In this document: piece by piece, positions 1 to 8,567 of the stretch | Layout of the letters: each line of letters opens with the position of its first letter | Position numbering within the stretch: position 1 is the stretch's first letter | From: Patescibacteria group bacterium UBA3458 | Lineage (GTDB): Bacteria; Patescibacteriota; Minisyncoccia; Phycocordibacterales; UBA2100 | DNA: 14,152 bases | Direction of reading: 5' to 3' | Assembly: GCA_002378745.1 (NCBI GenBank) | Contig: DFRR01000009.1 | Location: 1-14,152 of the forward strand | Program-made: the position numbers and the translations under genes | The notes under the pieces: generated by a model | What the model was told of the DNA's origin: nothing | Database searches by the model: none | The model's input: the letters and a program-made list of their open reading frames with translations, nothing else

Positions 1-2
1 GA

Positions 3-203
<201 letters not shown>

Positions 204-209
204 GTCCGT

Positions 210-659
210 ATGGGAGAGTTATTCAGTACATTCGGAATAAACGTCTCATTGCTTATTGCTCAAATTATTAACTTTGGGGTGTTATTGCTTGCACTTTGGT
301 ACTTTCTGTATCGACCGGTTCTCTCAATGATTGATGCGCGTCAGCGAAAGATTGAAGAGGGTGTACAAAATGCTGAAGCGGCAACTACACGTTTGAAGGA
401 AATCGAAGGAGAACGCGATGCAGTACTCAAACAAGCATCGCTGTCTGCTGAGGAAATTCTTGCAACATCAAAGTCGCGTGCGCAAGAGAAAGCTACGCAG
501 ACGCTTGCCGACGCATCAAACCGTGCCGAGTCAATCGTGAGCAACGCACAAAAGCAAGCGGAAGAAGCAAAAACACAGGCACTTCGAGAAAGTCAGGCTG
601 AGATTAGTAAGGCGGCAATTCTGGCAGCTGAAAAAATATTACGAGAAAAACAATCATAG
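210..659 (+). CDS. atpF: ATP synthase Fo subunit b
   Basis: Subunit b is the peripheral stalk (stator) that links the membrane subunit a to F1. The 149-residue protein has one N-terminal membrane segment at about residues 12-33, then the family's basic Arg-Pro step (R35-P36). A long charged helix rich in Ala, Glu, Lys and Gln follows, consistent with the right-handed coiled-coil dimer of b subunits. Length is close to the usual 155-170. It starts six bases after atpE and ends one base before atpH, so it is clearly in the operon. No convincing Shine-Dalgarno precedes the ATG. No second b-type gene (b') is seen, so a homodimer is expected. Confidence 0.95.
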   Translation: MGELFSTFGINVSLLIAQIINFGVLLLALWYFLYRPVLSMIDARQRKIEEGVQNAEAATTRLKEIEGERDAVLKQASLSAEEILATSKSRAQEKATQTLADASNRAESIVSNAQKQAEEAKTQALRESQAEISKAAILAAEKILREKQS

Positions 660-660
660 T

Positions 661-1047
661 ATGCCGGCTGAGTACGCACATGCACTGTATCAATCGCTAA
701 CGGGCATAACCGATGAATCGGTTATTTCAGCGCGTGTTGCATCACTCGTACAGGTGCTCAAAAAGGCAGGTAAACTGAAAGCACTTCCGGCGATTATGCG
801 CGAATTTATGCGTATACACGCACGCACGACGGCAGTACAACCGGTACTTATGGTTGCCCGTGCAGCTGATGTACCCGGTGCACAGCGTGCGCTTGCTGCA
901 CGCGTACCGGAGGCGGCAGCTACCACCATCGAAACGGTGATTGACGACACACTTATCGGCGGGGGGCGCTATGTACATCGAGATACTCTTATCGACACAA
1001 GCTATAAAGCAGCACTTCTTGCACTGTATCACCGCATTACCAAGTAA
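661..1047 (+). CDS. atpH: ATP synthase F1 subunit delta (short form)
   Basis: Delta (OSCP-like) joins the top of F1 to the b-subunit stalk. The protein has 128 residues, against about 175-180 in E. coli. The N-terminal helical bundle is recognisable (start [13 protein letters not shown], with the family's Y-A-x-A-L-Y pattern). The C-terminal signature is at about residues 95-127: an acidic pair, then L-I-G-G, a short strand, D-T-L-I-D, and a terminal helix ending ALYHRI. The shortening falls mainly in the middle of the protein. It begins one base after atpF stops and lies 23 bases before atpA. Position and the C-terminal signature make the assignment secure despite low overall similarity. Confidence 0.88.
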   Translation: MPAEYAHALYQSLTGITDESVISARVASLVQVLKKAGKLKALPAIMREFMRIHARTTAVQPVLMVARAADVPGAQRALAARVPEAAATTIETVIDDTLIGGGRYVHRDTLIDTSYKAALLALYHRITK

Positions 1048-1070
1048 CTACATCACCAAAGAAAATACAT

Positions 1071-2642
1071 ATGGATACGTTAATTATTGAAAAAATAAGA
1101 AAAGAAATCGAAAACTTTGAACACACCGGCGACGTTGAGAAAGTGGGTCGCGTGGTTCGTGTCGGGGACGGAGTCGCTGAAATCGAAGGTCTGGAACAAG
1201 CAATCATGAGCGAGATGGTGCTCTTTGATGACGCAACCAGCTCACGACTTGAGGACGCAATGGAGAAAAGCGACGCATTGTACGGACTCGTCTTGAACCT
1301 CGAAGAAGATTCAGTGAAGGTAGCTGTGCTTGGTGATGTAGCACAGGTGCACGAAGGCATGTTGGTAAAGAGTACCGGTCGTGTCCTTTCGATTCCTGTT
1401 GGTGATGAACTCCTTGGACGTGTAGTAAACACCCTTGCCGAACCACTTGATGGGAAAGGTGCGATAACAACGAAGCAATATGCACCAATTGAGCGGGAGG
1501 CGTACGGCGTGCTTGATCGAAAATCAGTTGGCACACCACTACACACGGGTATTAAGGCAATCGACTCAATGGTGCCGATTGGACGTGGCCAACGTGAGCT
1601 CATCATTGGTGACCGCTCTACCGGAAAAACAACGATCGCCATCGATACCATCCTTAACCAAAAGAATGAGCCGAATGAGACACGCCCAATTTGTATCTAC
1701 GTTGCAGTCGGACAGAAGGAATCAAAGACGGCACGTATTGTGGCGCAGCTCGAGGAAGCAGGTGCTATGGAGTACACCATCGTGGTGTCAGCTCCAGCAT
1801 CAGCTCCGGCCGCATTGCAGTTTCTTGCGCCGTTTGCGGGTGCTGCCATCGGTGAGTACTTCATGGACAGTGGACGTGATGCACTCGTTATCTACGATGA
1901 CCTTTCAAAGCAGGCGGTTGCATACCGACAACTCTCGCTCTTGCTCCGACGACCACCTGGACGCGAAGCGTATCCGGGAGATATTTTCTACTTGCACTCA
2001 CGACTTCTTGAGCGTGCTGCAAAGCTTAACGACGAAAAGGGAGGCGGTTCTCTCACTGCGCTCCCGGTAATTGAAACACAGGAAGGTGACGTTTCGTCGT
2101 ACATCCCAACAAACGTGATTTCGATTACTGATGGACAGATATTCCTTGATGCAAACCTCTTTAACAAGGGAACACGTCCGGCAATTGACGTAGGAAACTC
2201 AGTATCACGTGTCGGTTCAAGTGCGCAGACAAAGGCAATGAAGGCGGTTGGTGGTTCAATTCGTATCGAACTTGCGCAGTTCCGAGAGCTTGAAGCATTC
2301 ATGCAGTTTGCACAAGACTTAGACGAAGCAACCAAGAAACGTATCGACTCAGGACGTCGCATGACCGAGCTGCTCAAGCAGCGTAATGGAGAGCCACTCG
2401 CATTCCAAAATCAGGTAGTCTCTATCTACGCAGGTATCAATGGGTTGTTTGCTGATGTTGCGGTTGAGAACGTGACTCGCGCGGAACGTGCATGGCTGGA
2501 ATATGTTGATGGGCAGCACAATGCACTATTGCAAGCGATTGCTGAAACCGGAAAACTTGAAGACAGCACAACTGAGGGACTCGATGCTGCAATGGAGAGC
2601 TTTAAAGCAGCTCATGCAGAATTGTTCACCACGAGTGAATAA
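1071..2642 (+). CDS. atpA: ATP synthase F1 subunit alpha
   Basis: Alpha is the non-catalytic nucleotide-binding subunit of the alpha3beta3 hexamer. The 523 residues show the N-terminal beta-barrel, the Walker A loop GDRSTGKT (180-187; the usual Gln is Ser), the [14 protein letters not shown] block (about 274-287), the [14 protein letters not shown] block, and the arginine-finger segment [11 protein letters not shown] with R380. The C-terminal helical domain is complete. Compared with my memory of E. coli alpha, there are about 14 extra residues in the barrel between M49 and the L-N-L-E motif (about 54-72). There is no Shine-Dalgarno before the ATG. It lies between atpH (23-base gap) and atpG (10-base gap), the classical order. 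Confidence 0.97.
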   Translation: MDTLIIEKIRKEIENFEHTGDVEKVGRVVRVGDGVAEIEGLEQAIMSEMVLFDDATSSRLEDAMEKSDALYGLVLNLEEDSVKVAVLGDVAQVHEGMLVKSTGRVLSIPVGDELLGRVVNTLAEPLDGKGAITTKQYAPIEREAYGVLDRKSVGTPLHTGIKAIDSMVPIGRGQRELIIGDRSTGKTTIAIDTILNQKNEPNETRPICIYVAVGQKESKTARIVAQLEEAGAMEYTIVVSAPASAPAALQFLAPFAGAAIGEYFMDSGRDALVIYDDLSKQAVAYRQLSLLLRRPPGREAYPGDIFYLHSRLLERAAKLNDEKGGGSLTALPVIETQEGDVSSYIPTNVISITDGQIFLDANLFNKGTRPAIDVGNSVSRVGSSAQTKAMKAVGGSIRIELAQFRELEAFMQFAQDLDEATKKRIDSGRRMTELLKQRNGEPLAFQNQVVSIYAGINGLFADVAVENVTRAERAWLEYVDGQHNALLQAIAETGKLEDSTTEGLDAAMESFKAAHAELFTTSE

Positions 2643-2652
2643 CCACTAACGT

Positions 2653-3567
2653 ATGGCAGGACTTAAACAGCTAAAACTTAAGCGACAATCCGTGATGAAG
2701 ACACGCCAAGTAACGCGTGCCATGGAAGCTGTATCTGCCGTAAAAATGCGTAAAGCGCAGGAGCGTGCACTTGGCGGTCGTTCGTACGCAGAGGGTGCGG
2801 TGCGCATTTTAAATCATTTAACCAGTTCGGTTGAACTGATGAATCATGCACTGTTTGCCAGTCGAGACACCGGGGCGCTGGGTATTGTGGTAGTTACGAG
2901 TGACAAAGGACTTGCGGGCGCATTGAACAGCGCACTGCTAAAGCGACTTGATACAATTTTGAAAGACCCGGCATACAAGAATGTTGAAAAGGTCTTCGTG
3001 TGTATTGGTCGCCGCGGGCATGAATTCGTACAAAACCGTGGATACGCCGTTTTACATTACGAAGAAAACAAGAGTGATACGTTTACCGAAACTGATATGC
3101 AGCGTATTACGGAAGTGCTGCTTCGTGAGCACAATGAACAGCGAACGCGTGCCTGGATGATTGCGTACACGAACTTTAGATCAACCTTCGAACAAGAGGC
3201 AGTCGCTCGACAAGTACTGCCGCTTAATGCAGCGGCACTCACCGAGGTGGTTGCAGGCATTACGCCGGAGGTTGGAAAGTTTGCTGATGCACACACCACC
3301 GAAGCCGCTGTTGCATACACAGTAGAGCCAAGTGCTGAGGACGTACTTGATGTCGTTATTCCAAACCTGGTAAACGTCTTTGTATATCACGCCTTACTTG
3401 AGACGAAAGCATCTGAACACTCAGCACGAATGGTGGCAATGAAGAATGCGACGGACAAGGCGACTGAACTGAGTCACAGCTTGATGCTTGAATTTAACAA
3501 AGCGCGCCAAGCAGTGATTACGAGCGAAGTGAGCGAGATTACCAGTGGTATTGAAGCGATGAAGTAA
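2653..3567 (+). CDS. atpG: ATP synthase F1 subunit gamma
   Basis: Gamma is the central rotor shaft that couples c-ring rotation to the beta catalytic sites. The 304-residue protein has both signature ends. The N-terminal helix contains the T-R-A-M-E-A-V-S-A-V-K-M-R-K-A-Q pattern (about 20-35). The C-terminal helix carries SEHSARMVAMKNATDKATEL followed by the FNKARQAVIT segment. The middle has the expected alpha/beta domain (VVVTSDKGLAGALNSALLKR, about 79-98). It is slightly longer than E. coli gamma (287), with extra residues around 215-235. In most bacteria atpD follows directly. Here three unrelated genes come first, the first beginning nine bases after the gamma stop. Confidence 0.95.
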   Translation: MAGLKQLKLKRQSVMKTRQVTRAMEAVSAVKMRKAQERALGGRSYAEGAVRILNHLTSSVELMNHALFASRDTGALGIVVVTSDKGLAGALNSALLKRLDTILKDPAYKNVEKVFVCIGRRGHEFVQNRGYAVLHYEENKSDTFTETDMQRITEVLLREHNEQRTRAWMIAYTNFRSTFEQEAVARQVLPLNAAALTEVVAGITPEVGKFADAHTTEAAVAYTVEPSAEDVLDVVIPNLVNVFVYHALLETKASEHSARMVAMKNATDKATELSHSLMLEFNKARQAVITSEVSEITSGIEAMK

Positions 3568-3576
3568 TCTGTGCAT

Positions 3577-3951
3577 ATGATTGAAAAATTTTTACATCTT
3601 GTAAAAACAAAATTAGACGCAACTACGCAACGAGAAATTCAGGAAGTCTCTAAATTGTTTGAAGATCGAATACGCGAACAAGGACAGATTTGTCAGATAG
3701 ATATGAAGACGCAAGAGACTCTTTACTCCCAGTTGATCGACCATCTAACGAAGACTGCGTTAACGCACAAAGAAGAAGGTGGTAGTAAAACGTATCCTTT
3801 CACTCTTTACGCTATCGGTAGTGAATTTATTCGTACGTATCCGACTGAGCACATACAAGAGTTTACGGAAGCAAAAAAGCGTTCTCCCAATGCAGACTTT
3901 GATGCATTTATCATCGCATTGGCTCCAGAACATAAGCCGTCATTTAAATAA
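3577..3951 (+). CDS. Unknown protein, first of three inserted in the ATP synthase operon
   Basis: I do not recognise this 124-residue protein. It is soluble, mostly helical by composition, charged (many K/E), has a single Cys, and has no signal peptide or membrane segment. I chose the ATG at 3577 over an in-frame GTG at 3571. With ATG the protein starts M-I-E-K, matching the start of the next two genes (M-I-E-N and M-I-E-K), and no Shine-Dalgarno supports either choice. Its C-terminal part (D-H-L near residue 52, then a helical stretch ending F-D-A-F-I) weakly resembles the C-terminal part of the third gene in this cassette. A hand count over its first 120 bases gives about 33% G+C, well below atpD. 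It is presumably co-transcribed with the ATP synthase genes. Confidence 0.8.
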   Translation: MIEKFLHLVKTKLDATTQREIQEVSKLFEDRIREQGQICQIDMKTQETLYSQLIDHLTKTALTHKEEGGSKTYPFTLYAIGSEFIRTYPTEHIQEFTEAKKRSPNADFDAFIIALAPEHKPSFK

Positions 3952-3997
3952 TGTCTTGAGAGCCTACTGTGTTTTTATTAACAATAATAAGTGATAT

Positions 3998-4371
3998 ATG
4001 ATTGAGAATCCTAAAAGCGAAACTAAAGAACTCAAATCTCTTGGTATGTGCGACGAAATATTTTTAACCAAGTGTATGCAGATACGCGAACTGGGGGCAG
4101 AGCACCACATCAAGGAAGAGACTCTCGATACGGTTATCAAGGATATAAACGCTGCTCTCCATGCATACGTGATTTCCGAAGGAGATACTGTGAATAATGA
4201 GGAGTTTGAGAACGCATACACGCAGGCTGTTACCGAATCTGTAATTAACAACTTTGGTTTGCTTACAAAAAGTTCGAGTGAGATTCCTTCAGAAATTAAT
4301 CCTGAGGGAAGGGCGTTTATCCAAAAGCTAACCGGTCTAAATCCAGACTTTGGCAATTCAGACAACTCACT

Positions 4372-4375
<4 letters not shown>
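3998..4375 (+). CDS. Unknown protein, second of three inserted in the ATP synthase operon
   Basis: I do not recognise this 125-residue protein. It is acidic, predicted mainly helical, has two Cys (C28, C36), and no signal peptide or membrane helix. The segment around residues 47-85 (I-x-x-L-x-A-Y, then E-E-F-E-N-A-Y-T-Q-A-V) has the same hydrophobic spacing as parts of its two neighbours, which hints at distant common origin, but the similarity is only by eye. It begins 46 bases after the first cassette gene in an A+T-rich spacer with no Shine-Dalgarno. Its TGA stop overlaps the GTG start of the next gene by four bases (GTGA), so the two are probably translationally coupled. A sampled 120 bases give about 41% G+C. 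Confidence 0.78.
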
Positions 4376-6562
<2,187 letters not shown>

Positions 6563-6565
6563 TGT

Positions 6566-6835
6566 ATGGCGGCTACCTCTTTTACACTTCGTATTGTAAC
6601 GGTTGCGCAAGAACTCTTTAGCGGAGAAGCGACTGAACTGCACGCAAAAGGAACGACGGGGCAACTTACCGTGCTCGCACACCACGAGCCACTTATGACG
6701 CGTATTGAACGGTGCGCACTTAAAGTAGTAACTCCCGACGGAACAACTAAAGAGTTTCCAATCATTAGCGGCGTTCTTGAGGTTGCTGACAATGCGGCGG
6801 TACTCTTGTGCTCACAAGATGAGAGCGCAACGTAA
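6566..6835 (+). CDS. atpC: ATP synthase F1 subunit epsilon, lacking the C-terminal helical domain
   Basis: Epsilon binds gamma and the c-ring at the foot of the central stalk. The 89 residues cover only the N-terminal beta-sandwich. Visible are the opening strand F-T-L-R-I-V-T, F-S-G-E-A at 17-21, the turn G-T-T-G-Q-L-T-V-L-A-H-H-E-P-L (about 30-44), and the closing strands G-V-L-E-V-A-D-N-A-A-V-L-L. Most bacterial epsilon proteins (about 130-140 residues) continue into a two-helix domain that can insert into F1 and inhibit ATP hydrolysis. That domain is absent and the frame ends cleanly with TAA, so this is a natural short form rather than a frameshift. It is the last atp gene; 43 bases without a terminator separate it from the next gene. 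Confidence 0.9.
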   Translation: MAATSFTLRIVTVAQELFSGEATELHAKGTTGQLTVLAHHEPLMTRIERCALKVVTPDGTTKEFPIISGVLEVADNAAVLLCSQDESAT

Positions 6836-6852
6836 CAGAACCAGCTATACTT

Positions 6853-6871
6853 AGGAGGCAGCTACTTCTGC
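6853..6871 (+). promoter_or_regulatory. Strong Shine-Dalgarno 20 bases from its start codon, with small hairpin between
   Basis: AGGAGG lies at 6853-6858, a perfect anti-16S match in a region where almost no gene has one, but it ends 20 bases before the ATG at 6879. Between them GCAG (6858-6861) and CTGC (6868-6871) can pair around a six-base loop. Folding would bring the site to within about seven bases of the ATG. No in-frame start codon lies at normal spacing. The stem is only four base pairs, so the folding idea is weak. Confidence 0.35.
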
Positions 6872-6878
6872 AGAGCAT

Positions 6879-7187
6879 ATGAGTAATGCCTTCCAACGAA
6901 CGATCGAAGACTTTACGTGTGAACACTGTGGAGCAGCGGTTTCAGGGAATGGATACACCAACCACTGTCCGGAATGTCTATGGAGCAAACATGTCGATGT
7001 GTATCCAGGAGACCGTGCAGCACGATGCCAGGGACTCATGGAGCCGATAGAGATTGTTTCGCAGGGGAGCAGTAACTACATCGTACTACACCGCTGTGTT
7101 ACCTGTTCTTATATTAAGAAAAATAAACTCTCACGTGCTGATAATATGGAAGTGGCAATTGCGATTGTGCGTGCGAACAACAATTAA
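6879..7187 (+). CDS. RNHCP domain zinc-binding protein
   Basis: The 102-residue protein matches the RNHCP family, small proteins named for a conserved R-N-H-C-P motif. Here it reads T-N-H-C-P (27-31). Metal-binding cysteine pairs are C14/C17, C30/C33 and C73/C76, with a further C50 in the conserved block P-G-D-R-A-A-R-C-Q-G-L-M-E-P-I (43-57). The segment YTNHCPECLWSKHVD is typical of the family. Its biochemical function is not established to my knowledge. The cysteine pattern suggests a structural zinc ribbon, perhaps in nucleic-acid binding. It sits between atpC and truB with no terminator on either side, five bases before truB, so it is probably transcribed with both. The ATG at 6879 is the only sensible start. 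Confidence 0.88.
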   Translation: MSNAFQRTIEDFTCEHCGAAVSGNGYTNHCPECLWSKHVDVYPGDRAARCQGLMEPIEIVSQGSSNYIVLHRCVTCSYIKKNKLSRADNMEVAIAIVRANNN

Positions 7188-7192
7188 CTCGT

Positions 7193-8008
7193 GTGGCTGA
7201 CAGTATTTATACACTACATAAGCATATTGGTGAGACACCATTGCAGGCACTCGAGCGTTCACGAGATGAACGTGGGATTCCTGCCGGCACGCCCATGGCA
7301 TATGCAGGACGACTCGATCCAATGGCAGAAGGAAAGTTACTGGTGCTCACCGGAGAGAAGTGCAAAGAAATTAAAAAATATTGGAATCTAGATAAAGAGT
7401 ATCGCGTGTCTATTGCACTAGGCATTGCGAGTGACTCGCATGATGTACTTGGCAAACTTTCCTATCCTGACACATCTCAAGAGCGCGCTTTTACACCGGA
7501 GCAACTCCATGCACAATTAACACAACTTGTTGGCGCCTACCATTGGCCGTATCCGGTACTGTCATCTAAACCGGTAAACGGCAAGCCATTGTTTCAGTGG
7601 TTTCTTGAGGACAGGCTTGATGAAATAGAAGTGCCGTATTCCGATGGTACGATTTACCACATTAGATTTGAAGGGGTGCGCACCCTGACTCCAGAAGAGC
7701 TCAAGACACGGACCTTGGAAAAAATTCACGCACTCGCAATTGTCACCGACGAATCAAAGCGTCTCGGTCGCGACTTTCGACGACACGAAGTGATTGACTC
7801 ATGGAATACGTGGTACAAAGCGCATGCGCAGCCACTGCAAGTACTCGACATTATCTGCACGGCGAGCGCAGGAACGTACATGCGCACATTGGCAGATGAA
7901 TTTGGAAAGCGTATGGGCACGGGTGCACTCGCACTTGAAATCAATCGCACAAAAATAGGGAAGTACGTACACCTCGGACGCTTTGGCTTTTGGTTGAAGC
8001 AATACTAA
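7193..8008 (+). CDS. truB: tRNA pseudouridine-55 synthase, TruB family
   Basis: TruB converts U55 in the T-loop of tRNAs to pseudouridine. The 271-residue protein has the catalytic loop Y-A-G-R-L-D-P-M-A-E-G (37-47) with the nucleophile D42, the family's K-E-Y-R-V strand (Y70), the segment P-V-L-S-S-K-P-V-N-G (121-130), and the late motif S-A-G-T-Y-M-R-T-L-A-D-E-F-G (225-238) with R231. The usual N-terminal strand (LDKPxGxTS) is replaced by YTLHKHIGETPLQAL, and no C-terminal PUA domain follows the catalytic core. This divergent, PUA-less form is one I associate with CPR genomes. The start is GTG at 7193, five bases after the RNHCP stop. It is the last gene before a strong terminator. Confidence 0.88.
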   Translation: MADSIYTLHKHIGETPLQALERSRDERGIPAGTPMAYAGRLDPMAEGKLLVLTGEKCKEIKKYWNLDKEYRVSIALGIASDSHDVLGKLSYPDTSQERAFTPEQLHAQLTQLVGAYHWPYPVLSSKPVNGKPLFQWFLEDRLDEIEVPYSDGTIYHIRFEGVRTLTPEELKTRTLEKIHALAIVTDESKRLGRDFRRHEVIDSWNTWYKAHAQPLQVLDIICTASAGTYMRTLADEFGKRMGTGALALEINRTKIGKYVHLGRFGFWLKQY

Positions 8009-8032
8009 CGAGGTGATGGTGAATAGGTTATA

Positions 8033-8044
8033 GGGGGGTGGGGG
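8033..8044 (+). other. G-rich tract after truB
   Basis: A run of six G (8033-8038), one T and five G (8040-8044) lies 24 bases after the truB stop, in otherwise mixed sequence. Only two runs are present, so a canonical four-run intramolecular quadruplex is not predicted. I see no gene or partner sequence for it. Confidence 0.4.
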
Positions 8045-8071
8045 TAAGTTAGTAGAAGACAGGGTTAGCTG

Positions 8072-8110
8072 AAAAATCACCAAAATGGGCCCATTTTGGT
8101 GATTTTTTTT
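8072..8110 (+). terminator. Intrinsic terminator of the atp-RNHCP-truB operon (36-bp perfect palindrome)
   Basis: The arm AAAAATCACCAAAATGGG (8072-8089) is followed without a gap by its exact reverse complement (8090-8107). The RNA would form about 16 bp closed by a GGCC loop. Eight T residues run from 8103 to 8110, followed by G and five more T. It is the first terminator-like structure after atpE. The matching A-run on the left arm would also allow termination of minus-strand transcription, though no minus-strand gene ends here. Confidence 0.92.
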
Positions 8111-8119
8111 GTTTTTGCA

Positions 8120-8147
8120 TTGCAATTCTGTTTTGGTTGTGGATAAA
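8120..8147 (+). promoter_or_regulatory. Possible promoter of the small gene at 8178
   Basis: TTGCAA (8120-8125) and GATAAA (8142-8147) are 16 bases apart and each match the sigma-70 hexamers at four of six positions. The gene behind a strong terminator needs its own promoter, and this pair gives a leader of about 25 bases. The match is modest. Confidence 0.35.
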
Positions 8148-8177
8148 TGGTAACAGACAACACAGGGAGGTAGTGTG

Positions 8178-8513
8178 ATGTCTACTCATTCATATCTAGG
8201 TATGGAGGGGGCAACAATTGTACTGCTTGAAAACGTGCAGGTAGAAGAGATCACCAAAGCCGGAGATATTGTTTTGCGAATAACAAGCGAACAACAGGCT
8301 GAGCTCTTGGCGATTCTTAAACAAAGACAATCAAGAAACGTTCCCGGCGCGTATCCCTATTGTTCTTTCCGAAGCAAAAATCGGCTACTCGTTCCGAACA
8401 AGAAGCATCCACGTGATGCACTCATCCTCGGAAAGATGCGTGAAGTTCGCTTTGGAATCGCCCTCCAACCCAACCGGAAAATCTACGAGGACTACATCAT
8501 CAGCAAGTGGTAG
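8178..8513 (+). CDS. Unknown small basic protein
   Basis: I do not recognise this 111-residue protein. It has no signal peptide, membrane segment or metal-binding cluster (a single Cys near residue 62). The first half alternates hydrophobic and polar residues (A-T-I-V-L-L-E-N-V-Q-V-E-E-I), suggesting beta strands, then a helix (S-E-Q-Q-A-E-L-L-A-I-L-K). The second half is basic with R-S-K-N-R-L-L-V-P-N-K-K-H-P-R and ends in R-K-I-Y-E-D-Y-I-I. A nucleic-acid-binding role would be a guess. I chose ATG 8178 rather than the in-frame GTG 8175 because GGGAGG at 8165-8170 is seven bases from the ATG and only four from the GTG. It is monocistronic, with terminators before and after. Confidence 0.8.
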   Translation: MSTHSYLGMEGATIVLLENVQVEEITKAGDIVLRITSEQQAELLAILKQRQSRNVPGAYPYCSFRSKNRLLVPNKKHPRDALILGKMREVRFGIALQPNRKIYEDYIISKW

Positions 8514-8524
8514 CACATTTGCAT

Positions 8525-8567
8525 GCCCCCGCAATCTTAACTGGTTGCGGGGGCTTCTCTTTCTCTT
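8525..8567 (+). terminator. Intrinsic terminator after the small gene
   Basis: GCCCCCGCAA (8525-8534) pairs perfectly with TTGCGGGGGC (8545-8554) around a ten-base loop. It is followed by a pyrimidine tract, TTCTCTTTCTCTT. It lies 11 bases after the stop at 8513. On the minus strand the hairpin follows the RND permease stop at 8566 but lacks a T-run there, so its use by the minus-strand operon is uncertain. Confidence 0.82.

Noticed and set aside
6846..6851. TATACT as a -10 box giving a separate promoter for the RNHCP-truB genes.
   Set aside because: There is no -35 hexamer at 16-18 bases and no extended -10, and the start would fall within AGGAGG, removing the ribosome site.
8026..8044. G-quadruplex after truB.
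   Set aside because: Only two long G-runs are present; four are needed for a canonical intramolecular fold.
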